DNA of 64,000 nucleotides from Platycnemis pennipes (taxonomy: Eukaryota; Arthropoda; Insecta; Odonata; Platycnemididae). The stretch is from the NCBI GenBank assembly GCA_933228895.1, contig OW121846.1:148384746-148448745 (forward strand), given 5' to 3'. How positions within the stretch are numbered: the first letter of the stretch is position 1; every line of letters starts with the position of its first letter. The position numbers were made by a program, and so were the translations under genes. The notes beneath the pieces are model-generated. The model searched no databases. It saw nothing but the letters and a program-made list of their open reading frames with translations, and had not been told where the DNA came from. Below are positions 55,236-64,000 of the stretch, piece after piece.

Positions 55236-56255
55236 TTTTAAGCCAGGCTTAGTACTGGCACATGGGGCTTGCAAACATTTAACTGGGACAGATCTACTGG
55301 ATTCTTTCTTGTCATAAATTCTGTTCTGTACAGCGAGAATCTTTTCATTAGCGGAATATACTCTTTTCTTGGGGAGTTTATTTTAACGGAGTACCGTAGT
55401 TTTAGTAGAGTATCAGTCCGAAAAGAAACGAAACAGAGTATCCGTGTTTCCCGGTTATCTGTGCACCCTTAACAAGTCATTAGCGCATGGGAAATCGGGA
55501 GTTAACTGTATGAAAACACAGAGATGGAATCAAGGTGGCGAAGTTCTTAACATTTAATCATATTCGCATGAAATGTTAATATGTGTTATGTATGTCAGTA
55601 GCACTTCTTAAATATTGTATTGAATTTTGGATGGAAAGCCAACTGGTAATGTCTGCCCCATCTGATATTCATAGATATCACCTCAGGTAGGTAGTGTAAG
55701 TAAGACCGGCGTCAATCCGCGACAATTACAGGCGACATTTGTTTTTTTTGTATTTTTTTTGTAACAGCCTCAAAACTTGACAATGGTTTATTATTTTCTT
55801 CACACAATTAGGAATTTCTCCCCTGAAAGATAATACATTTGCCAATAGTGAGATTTGCACTTTCATTAACTTAACTTACAATATCTTACTTACGTCGAAT
55901 ATTACAAAATAAAACTGCCTGAACTTGTGCATTAGAGGGTAGTTTCGTACTTTTATTTGATGTCGCGTCACCAGTGTAATCCAATTGAACACAAAGCAAT
56001 TAGTCTCATTACTTTATTTACACACCTTGTAAAATGTACACTGTACATTTTTCTCTAAATATTCGATCATCTCTAAATGCGAATTACAATTACAATATGG
56101 AAAGTTTTCAGTGTCGCCTCACGTAGTAAGCACTGATATGTTTAAAAACAAGTCGGCGCGGGTTGCCGAGGTCTTACATTTGTGAAATTTTATTTACAAC
56201 TGTTTTGAAATCATATAAATAAATTAAGAGTTTATGCGTTCAAAAAACTGACGCC
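55236..56255. other. Mostly unassigned AT-rich DNA; E-type 3' UTR piece at 55555-55700
   Basis: 55555-55700 resembles the E 3' UTR at 33260-33400 (CTTCTTAAAT...TTTTGGATG(A/G)AAAG, then CTCAGGTAGGTAGTGTAAG). No gene elsewhere. Confidence 0.45.
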
Positions 56256-57721
56256 CTAATGCAGGTGCATACTACAGGGATGCAAACGTGAATTCTATAT
56301 TGGAACTAGAGTGAGAGATAAGTAGATATTTAACTTTCTCGGAACAATCGTAGGAGAATAATACCAGCTGGAGACTTAAATCTACCTTCGATAGACTGGA
56401 ATACGTGTAGTTTTATAAAAGAAGGTATGGATAAGGAACTATGCGAATCACTGTTGAACACCTTTACGTCACATTCTTCATAGCAGCTAGTAACAGCACC
56501 GATCAGAAGAAACAACATTCTAGACTTTATCATCACAAATATACCCGAAAAAGTTCGAAATATAGTTTCATAATCAGGAAATAGTGATCATTAAATTGTG
56601 CATGCGAAACTTACTGTAGGCGTTGAATGACCTTATAAACCAAGGAGGAGGGTTTACTTATTTCGCAAGGCTAATTAAAGCGGTATGAAATGGGAATTAA
56701 GGGAATCGTTTAATGTATTTAGCGAACAAAGCAAAGAATTAAATACAGAATAGAATGAGATTTTTCTGGAGAGAATTTCTAGAGGTCATCCGTAAAGCAG
56801 TTAACCAATGCACACAAAGAATATTCACGAGTGATAAATACAGAACCAAGGTGGTATAGCGCGGAGGTTAGGGAATCACTTAATCGACAAAGGTTATGCC
56901 TCGCTAGGGTGAAGAATGCAGGACAGGGTGTTTCGATAGATGAAAAAATTGAGCAAGTTCAAAACTATAAAAAATAGAGAGCATTACCAAGGAAATCATA
57001 TCGGCAAGCGTTATCACATTTCAAGAGCAAGATGTTAGGAGGATACTTAGATAGCAATCCTAAAGGCTTTTGATCATATATGAGAGAGATCCAGGGAATA
57101 GGTCCACAGTGTACACACTTAAAATCGATAAAGGAATTAGAGCCACCAGCCAGTTTAGAAAAAGCCAATTCTTAAAAAAAAAGTCTTCTTTCAAAACGTA
57201 TTAAACTCTTCGTCACACAACAGAGTCAAATCACCGCCGAACACTTTCAGTGAGCAAAAGCCCGAAATAACAAATTTCATGCTGCGGAATAGTGCACCAG
57301 TAAAAAACATTTGTCAAAAGAAATCACCAGGTTCCGATCAAATTCCTGCCAGAGTACATAAAACATTTGCTTCTGAAATACCGACTATCTAGAAATAATA
57401 TTCAACAAAACACTAAAGAACTACACAGTACCAAAGAATTGAAAAGTAGCTAAGACTACACCTATTTTTAAAATCTGTGATAGATGAAGAACCTTGTCAC
57501 TATAGATCCGTTTCATTCACGTTAATCTCTCGTGAGTCTACAATATTATCAAATACCACATTGTAGTCAGTTCGATCATAGGGCACTTGGATAGACAGGG
57601 ATTACTCATAAACAGCCAACATGGGTTCCGTAAAGTTAGATCTTACAAGACACAATTAGCTTTATTTGTACATGATATTTTATTCTACTGCGAAAACAGA
57701 ACTGATACATACTGAAACAGC
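56256..57721 (+). mobile_element. CR1-like family B copy, heavily decayed, APE to RT
   Basis: AGAYYRDANVNSILELE (56262), PAGDLNLPSIDWNT (56370, GDFN changed to GDLN), linker QGGGFTYFARLIKAV-like, EPRWYSAEVRESLNRQRLC (56845), then RT fingers (KKSPGSDQIPARVHKT near 57320) and GFRKVRSYKTQLALFVHDIL (57615). It ends at about 57715 and the next copy restarts in the fingers. Confidence 0.78.
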
Positions 57722-59270
57722 ACCGGGTATATAAAACATTAGTTTCTGAAATACTGACTATCTAGAAATAATGTTCAATAAAACACTAAAGAACCACACA
57801 GTACCCAAGGATTGGAAAGAAGCTATCATTACACCTATTCTTAAAATCGGTGATAAGTGGCTTGTCCTTGTCTCTATAGATCCATTTCACTCACGTCAAT
57901 CTCTTGTAAGTTATTTGAGCACAATGAAGTCAGTTCGATCATGGAGGATTTGGATAGTCAAGGAATTTCTTATAAACAGCCAACGTGCAGTTCCGGAAGT
58001 TATATTTTGCGAGACAGAATTACCTTCAATGGTACAGCATATTTTATTCTACGACGAAAACAGTACTGATATTGATGCGATAGTTTTTCCGCATGATAAA
58101 TTAAACTTGAAGTTGGAGAGTTATGGTATAATAAAGATATTGTATTTTGGGTAAAAGAATTCTTAAGGCGAGAAGAGAGGGTTGTTGTAGATGATATCAT
58201 GTCAGACAAAATAAAAGACACGTCGGTAATTCCCCAGGGTAGCGTAATAAGTCCGCTTCTATTTCTTTTATACATCAACGATTTGAGTACCGCAGTTAAT
58301 AGTAAGCTTAGACCTTTTTCATTAGAAGCGGTATTGTATAGGTGTATATGAAAATAAAAGCGACAGGAAATCGCTTAGCAAGGATATAGATGCAATTCAA
58401 GAGTGTTGGGGCAAATGGCAATTAGATCGTAGCCTTAAAGAGTGTGTAGAAATTAGGTTTTGGGGGAGGAATGATTCGATAGAGCGATTCTATAAAATTA
58501 GTAATACGAAGTTCTAGTGCGTTGAAACCATAAGGTATTTAGGTGTTAGAATCACTAAAAATTTATCTTGGGGAAGCCACATCCAGGAAATATGCGGCCG
58601 AGCGAAAAGAAAGCTAGGATTTATAAAAGGAGTATTTGGGAAATGTGATGAGAAGACAAAAGAGCGATGTTACTTTTCACTAATTAGGCCCCATCTTGAG
58701 TATGCTGCCAGTGTATGGGATCCGAATGAATTATGTTTGATCAGAAAACTAGACAGTATGCAGCGTAGAGAAGCTAGGTTTGTTAATAGGTGTTACGATA
58801 GGTTGTGTAGTGTTTCAGAATTAATACAAGAATTAGGGTGGGAATCATTATCAGAGCGTAGGTTAAAGTACAGATTAAATCTATCACATAAATTTAAATC
58901 GGAATGCTTTATTGAAGTTGTTAGGCATGTATTAAAACCACCGGCGTATTATGCTAGATTCGACCAGATGAATAAGATTAGAGAGATAGATTGTCGTACT
59001 GATAGATTCAAATTATCATTTTTCCCCGTGCTATATGAGATAAGAAAAGGCAGCTTAGCTTAGGGATATATAGGGGAAATATATTGAAGGGTAGTATATA
59101 GTACATGATGGATGTATCAACAACCAATCCCTTTATTACTAATTTGATACTAACCATCTAGCTGCCTGAGACCCTATAGTAGCATGTTTGCACGTCTATT
59201 GTGATCTTCACCCCCTTCCACAACATCCTCCTTGTAGCTTGCAGGGTATAACTCAGATGTAGATGATTCT
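57722..59270 (+). mobile_element. Second family B copy or tandem duplicate, RT to tail
   Basis: Repeats the RT fingers already present at 57340 (RVYKTLVSEILTI, FNKTLKNHTVPKDWKEAIIT), continues through DIDAIVFPHDK, IPQGSVISPLLFLLYINDL, a damaged catalytic region (RPFSLEAVLYRC where FADDAV is expected, near 58310), LGFIKGVFGKCDEKTKERC, RPHLEYAASVWDPNELCL, QRREARFVNRCYDRLCSVSE and DRFKLSFFP (58737-59040). The 3' UTR, a weak hairpin (CCTTCCACAACATCC... / GCTTGCAGGG) and CTCAGATGTAGATG follow. Confidence 0.8.
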
Positions 59271-60009
59271 TTTTTGCATTAAGAATATTTGGTGTTATAT
59301 AATGACAATAAATATAATTATAAAGAGTGAGTAATCTGAATTTTAAATGGAGGAAGAAAAAAGATTACTGGTACTCTATTAGACTAATATATTTTATCAT
59401 TACTTTGACTGGATAAAAGTAGGGGAATTTTGAACCTTTGTATAGTCAGTTCATTCTTCCTGTCGTAATGAAGGTGGCTTTCAGGCCATTTTTTCAAAAC
59501 TCCACTTTGTTGCGCATCTATGGTATCAGAACATATCGGGGCATTGATGGTAGATTATTATTCTACTGTGAATCTATTCTCCACCCTACAGCCTCACATT
59601 TGCCATATTCTTGCAAATCTAATTGCATTTCCTAACCCACTGATAAGCATTTTCTTCCTAGATACTGATGCACGTATAGCACGATTAGAAACGATTAGCT
59701 CTTTTTATCTTTGCAAGTAATATTGTGCCCATTAGTTCATGTTTTACGCATTGCATATTTGATTACTGATCACTAATTCACCCTTCGCCCACACACTTTT
59801 GAGATATCCTCCATAGTAATCCTTAGATATAGGTGTACTAACCAATTAATTTCACCATGATTAACCACACAATGCCCTCCACCCTTGATGCTTTCATCGA
59901 TTTGTGACCGCCAGTTTATCCCTCCATTCTCGCCATTAATAAGGCATACGAAACAGAGTCAATGTCAGAGAGTGGAAAGTCTGCTACTAAGAAAACTTGC
60001 TAATTATGT
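59271..60009. other. Unassigned AT-rich DNA
   Basis: No coding match and no TE terminus recognised. Confidence 0.45.
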
Positions 60010-60180
60010 TACATTTGTTAAGGTAAGGAAGATTTTAGGGATAGATTGCCGTACCGATGGATTTCAAATGTCAATTATCTCGCGTATCACAAAAGAACAT
60101 TATAGGCAGCATAGTATGGGAAGGGGTAGGTGAAATATTGTTATTAGGTATTGTGCATGAAGTGTGTTAACATTACTAAC
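60010..60180 (+). mobile_element. B-like C-terminal scrap
   Basis: VRKILGIDCRTDGFQMSIIS and EHYRQHSMGRGR (60030-60133) are a decayed form of the B terminus. No tail directly after. Confidence 0.7.
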
Positions 60181-60289
60181 CCATGCAACCAGGGAAATAC
60201 AGATAATTATATTTCGAGAAATGCCTTTCTAACCAGGATTCACTTCATTTCAAGATAGATACTAACCATCTAGTTGCACATGGCCCTTA

Positions 60290-60500
60290 TGTCTATCATA
60301 CCTCCACGAAGTGAAACTAACCCAACTAAGAGCATGTTTGTTCATTCTTGTTTTGCTGTTTTTATCTTTTTTAATATTTTTACCTTTATACTAAAACGTA
60401 GTAATTAATCCTTTTTAAGCATGATATATAAAGCATGTTTGGTGAGAGTTCACCTCCTGCCATACACCTTATTAATGGTGCCTTACAGGGTATTTAGATG
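60290..60500 (+). mobile_element. Family A 3' UTR and decayed tail
   Basis: ACTAACCCAACTAAGAGCAT through AAGCATGATATATAAAGCAT, then hairpin CTCCTGCCATACACC / GGTGCCTTACAGGG and TATTTAGATG. Confidence 0.75.
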
Positions 60501-60539
60501 AAGTACTACTATTTTAGCTCTTCGTTGCGTGTAAGCTGC

Positions 60540-60597
60540 GATACTTAACCCTCTGCCACACACCCTCGCGGTGACTCGCAGAGTGTTACTTAAATAT
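60540..60597 (+). mobile_element. Isolated CR1 hairpin tail with paired changes
   Basis: CTCTGC-CACACACCCTCGCGGTG-ACTC-GCAGAG: both arms differ from CCCTGC/GCAGGG in a way that keeps pairing. It is followed by TGTTACTTAAATATTA, so the TGTAGATG tail is lost. Confidence 0.75.
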
Positions 60598-61862
60598 TAC
60601 TTTTTTATAACTATGTTTCCCTGCTCATCAGGTAAGGTTCTGTAATTAATAGAAATACTAAAAATGTTTCGGTACAGATGTCTAAGTAAAGCAATCGTAA
60701 ATGGAATGGTCTTTTTGAAGGCAGGCTTGTGAATAGGTTGGGTTTTGAGGGTCGAGGGTCGTTTCTTGGAAGAGCCCACTTTTCCCGGAAGGTAGTGAGA
60801 GGTAAGGGGAGGAAAAGGAGGCCTCCTCCTCAGGGGCAAAATTTCGCCCATCCTCCCCTCGCCTTTCTGGAGAAGAAAGCAACGCGTGCTTTCTAATCTG
60901 CCTCTATTTTATGGTTACGCTGAAGGGCCTTCCTTCGGGCTCACTTTTCCCAACCAGCCAGGCCTTCGACTCCTCGTCCCCCGCCCTGGAGATTGGGGAA
61001 TGGCAAGAGAATAAACAATCTCGCATCGCCCTCGGAATCACCGTCCGTGGCGAACGAAAAATTCTTTTAGGAAACAGAAAGGAGTTCTGTCTCCTCTCCC
61101 CTTACCACCTTCCTCTCCGGTCGAAAATATTACATCCCCCCCTGACCTGGGTTTATCGGTGGGCCTTCCACCCTTCGTCTTCCTCTGCACCCTCGTCTCA
61201 TTCATTCCCTCACCTTGCCTCCTACGACCCTGATTCACGGCCTCATTGTTCTGTTCAGGTGGAAATGTGTTTTCTTTCGAAGGCGCACGCGAGATCCACA
61301 AGGGACGGAGGCCTTGATGATAACGGCGGCCGTGAGAATAGGAGTGTGGACAAGGCTGCGATGCTTTCCAAATGATCGGCAAGTCGGCGCCTGTCCGCTT
61401 CTGTGAGCGGATGCGTCTCCTCCGATCAACGGGTCGTTCCGCAAACTCGTGTGAAAATGAATGCTTCTTCGCCGCTGAGCAACGGTTCACGGACTGCTGT
61501 CCTGATAGCGTTTTAGCTCGGTGGGACGTCTCGTTATATACCTTCCCGATAACATAGCATGAGGATCATTTCTTTGATTGTCTATTCCAGTGTTTTCCAG
61601 CCAATGAGACCTGTCTCACTTTCGGGACTTCAAAACCCCACTCGGTGGAACTCGATCACGCTGAACTATGTTCTCTATCTAATATCTCCCACGTGGACTT
61701 CGCCTTCAGCATAAACATATTCTAACATACGAGGGTCGATTAAATAACTGATGCTTTATTTGTTATGCACATTGGTAGGACCTGGTTACCTCGAAGGGTG
61801 GAAAGTAGGGTGAAAGGTCAAATATTGGAAACTTCTTGTACGTGGAAAACTATTATTAGACA
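60598..61862. other. Unassigned DNA, GC-rich in 60730-61560
   Basis: Overlapping frames of up to 154 codons on both strands (60911-61375 plus; 61038-61490 minus) with no domain. It could be host or TE-derived; there is nothing to decide it. Confidence 0.4.
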
Positions 61863-61955
61863 GCATGTCAATAGTGTATGCTTGGCGATCTTCACCCCCT
61901 GCCACACACCCTCGCAGTGGCTTGCAGGGTATCGTGTAGATGTAGATAGTAATCT
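61863..61955 (+). mobile_element. Tail-only CR1 family B copy
   Basis: GCATGTCAATAGTGTATGCT, hairpin CCCTGC-CACACACCCTCGCAGTG-GCTT-GCAGGG and ATCGTGTAGATGTAGATAG. About 93 bp in all. Confidence 0.9.
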
Positions 61956-62072
61956 AGATGTAGTACTAATCCTTTTTTATTCATGATATGTACTGCATGT
62001 TTTGTGAGAGTTCACCCCCTGCCAAACACCTTTATGGTGGCTTGCAGGGTATTATGGAGATGTAGATGACAG
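61956..62072 (+). mobile_element. Tail-only CR1 family A copy
   Basis: CTAATCCTTTTTTATTCATG then hairpin CCCTGC-CAAACACCTTTATGGTG-GCTT-GCAGGG and TATTATGGAGATGTAGATG. It lies directly after the B tail. Confidence 0.9.
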
Positions 62073-62084
62073 TGTGACCTTGTT

Positions 62085-62160
62085 ACAGAGCGTTGGGCTA
62101 CCGGCCCGAAGCATACGGATTCATTTCCGGTGGAATCCTCTTTAAAAATGTCCAAATAAA
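62085..62160 (+). repeat. Possible degenerate tRNA-derived SINE head
   Basis: ACAGAGCGTTGGGCTACCGG then CCGAAGCATACGGATTCATTTCC resembles a tRNA-like A-box region and a decayed B box. Weak. Confidence 0.3.
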
Positions 62161-62344
62161 ACCAAGCTGTGTTTATTTCAGAAGAACATCTTGATGGTTA
62201 ACCTCATATGTGGTAGGGAAAGTAACCACTCCCCTTTCCTGGTGAGTAAATAAACGCTCCGTCTATTAAATTAAAGTTTGTGAATTATATCCTGATTGAC
62301 CAAGCCGACATTTGATGAACTCTATGATCAAAAAGGGTTTAGGG

Positions 62345-62660
62345 GAATAGGTTGGTGTGTTGGCTAGAGTACTGGCCTCTCGTCCCGAGGGCCCTGGTTC
62401 GATTCTCAGCGGTGGTGAAGTTATCAGTCCCTGCAATCCGGTCCCTATTCGAGTCAGGCACATGGTTCAGGTTCTTCGGATGGAATTGGCAATTGCATTG
62501 ACCCCCTTGTCGTTAAGAGTAGTCGACGAACGGTTTCTCCCTACCCTTCCTCCGATTCCTGAAATGTTCCTACCACCGCCCAAATACCCACCAGTCATGA
62601 AAGGCACAGATGACTTCAGCTTTCTGTTTCCTGCAATTAATAACCAACTAACTACCTAAA
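62345..62660 (+). mobile_element. tRNA-derived SINE
   Basis: TGGCTAGAGTACTGG (62361-62375) fits a pol III A box and GGTTCGATTCTC (62396-62407) a B box, at the normal spacing for a tRNA gene. The tRNA-like head is not a functional tRNA: no clear acceptor stem pairs. A unique body follows (GTTATCAGTCCCTGCAATCC...), and the 3' limit near 62660 is a guess, as no clean tail or target duplication was seen. Confidence 0.65.
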
Positions 62661-64000
62661 ACCGAATTATAAAATAAGAAAGGCGTTAAAATAATGTGAA
62701 TAATTGTTATTTGCCATGTCTAATTAATCCATTAAAAATTTAGTTGTCACCCCAAGTTCCAATTTCAAGTATCTCTAATTTTCATATCTACCGACTTTTA
62801 TATTTCCCTCGCATTCGTTTGGAAGCTAGCCTTTATTGACACTTTGAATATATGAATCAGAGCCGAAACTTAGTTCTGTTTAAATGAATCCTAGTTAATG
62901 ACTACTTTTCCCTCGGGGCACTCTATGTGCAGACGCTAAATGCAAACCATTGACAGGATCATTAGACCATGACGTGGCGTAGTCGCAGGCGTGAAAACCC
63001 TTCATGTCCCTGTGGCATCGCGTCTCGTGACTAATATTTAGAACTCATCGAAAAAGGAATTAATGAAGGAATTAGATGAAATTCTGAGGTGTTCTAGAAT
63101 TGCAAGCAACAGCTACGAAAAGGGGATAAGTGAAACTTTAAAAAATTCTTTATGTTTTAAATTTACTGCTTATGATTCCACCGATACTCCTCACTTTTTT
63201 TTCCTTTGTTTAACAACCGGAAATAATTGTGGAACTTGGTCCATTTTATGCTTTTTCTCAGTTTTTAATCCATATATAACTTTTATTTTCACCATTTACG
63301 CCTTGGATTATTTGCGCATTCTCTTGCATATGTTTGACCCGCCTTGCATATGTATCTGTTCTTTGAAATGTTACTTCATTGTAATATGCGTACATCTCTG
63401 CGATTTGGTTGCAATGAATTCACGAAAATACAAAAAAATGCATTTACTTTTACTTTTTCCACACTCGACGGTAAATTGTTTATAACGTAATATATTGACT
63501 GTTTTTACACCAATTTTTGCCATTTTTATTACTTTGTATTTGATTTTACCACTCCAGCTCCCAGCTTGGTTATTGAAGTTTCTCCTACCTCGAATGATCA
63601 CCAGAACCCTTGAATTGGCGGTTTTTATTTGGAGTACCTACTGGGACGAAACCGCGACGAGATTTTGCTCTGTAATCAACCGAATAGGCAATCGTATTGT
63701 GTATTTCACGCCATATATATCAACGTGGTTTTACTATCCCGGTATGTCTCTACATTTTTAGGATAATTTAGGCATAAAAATGTTTCGTGTAATGTAATTC
63801 ATGATTTCGAAAATTCTTTAGATTCCATTACTGAATAATCAATTTTGCCAAGAGCACACAATATTTACCTCGAAATATAAGTTTCAATAATCTTAGCTCT
63901 TAAGATTTGGGGGAGTGAGCTCTGGCTACCTTGCACCTGCCATCTCCCTTCGTTATCCTTTGGACTCCCAATCCCTCAGTCCACAACGTCTTTGTTTCGT
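62661..64000. other. Unassigned AT-rich DNA
   Basis: Only frames rich in hydrophobic and Phe/Ile/Tyr codons (63063-63761), as expected from AT-rich DNA. No TE motif or host gene was recognised. Confidence 0.5.

Noticed and set aside
62345..62420. Functional tRNA gene
   Set aside because: A and B boxes are present but no good acceptor or anticodon stems; fits a SINE head better.
63063..63761. Hydrophobic frames as membrane proteins
   Set aside because: Composition follows AT-rich DNA; no supporting motif or context.
1..64000. Bacterial features (operons, ribosome binding sites, CRISPR, origins)
   Set aside because: TE content, a probable intron and lack of dense genes show eukaryotic DNA; no regular spacer-repeat array was seen.

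Overview
This window looks like intergenic, transposon-dense DNA from a large arthropod (probably insect) genome. It is AT-rich with interspersed GC-rich blocks. No operons, rRNA, CRISPR arrays or bacterial gene signals are visible, and I could not identify any ordinary host protein-coding gene. Almost every readable protein fragment is a decayed transposable-element (TE) protein. The species cannot be named from the sequence alone. Family letters below (A, B, C, D, E) are my own labels.

Dominant content: CR1-type non-LTR retrotransposons. A, B, C and D are diverged subfamilies with a similar ORF2 (APE endonuclease, reverse transcriptase, C-terminal block ending in a DCRTDRFKM..FFPRTIR-like motif). 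B also has a separate ORF1 with an SGNH-esterase domain. Copies of A to D end in nearly the same 3' hairpin followed by TGTAGATG repeats. About two dozen such tails occur on both strands.

Layout: 1-2.7 kb, B element 5' half on the minus strand. 3.3-5.2 kb, a decayed Transib (RAG1-related) transposon with an RSS-like terminus. 5.5-11.6 kb, B, A and D fragments. 11.6-15 kb, unassigned DNA with a CpG-rich block and a 14-copy 23-bp tandem repeat. 15-24.7 kb, one BEL/Pao LTR element on the minus strand, split by C, A and B insertions, with B itself split by an A copy. 24.7-29.6 kb, a B copy (minus) and an A copy (plus). 30-32.1 kb, a jockey-like ORF1 and a second CR1 ORF1 remnant. 32.4 kb, a MITE. 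33-37.2 kb, E and A tails and an RTE-like element. 37.5-40.7 kb, an A copy split by a 1.58-kb solo LTR. 40.7-44.7 kb, L2/jockey-type non-LTR remnants. 44.7-49.2 kb, two head-to-tail R4/Dong-like elements bounded by TTA/TAA-rich DNA. 49.2-62.7 kb, mixed fragments, nested A in D, two B copies, and tRNA-derived SINE-like sequence. 62.7-64 kb, nothing recognised.

These parts do not form a pathway. They record repeated waves of insertion. Nested order gives relative ages: BEL/Pao and D predate the A and B copies inside them, and one A copy predates the solo LTR. The most notable items are the Transib remnant with its 23-RSS-like end, the covarying 3' hairpin shared by the CR1 families, two foreign palindromes of about 185-190 bp inserted into TE genes, and the R4/Dong pair sitting in TTA repeats.
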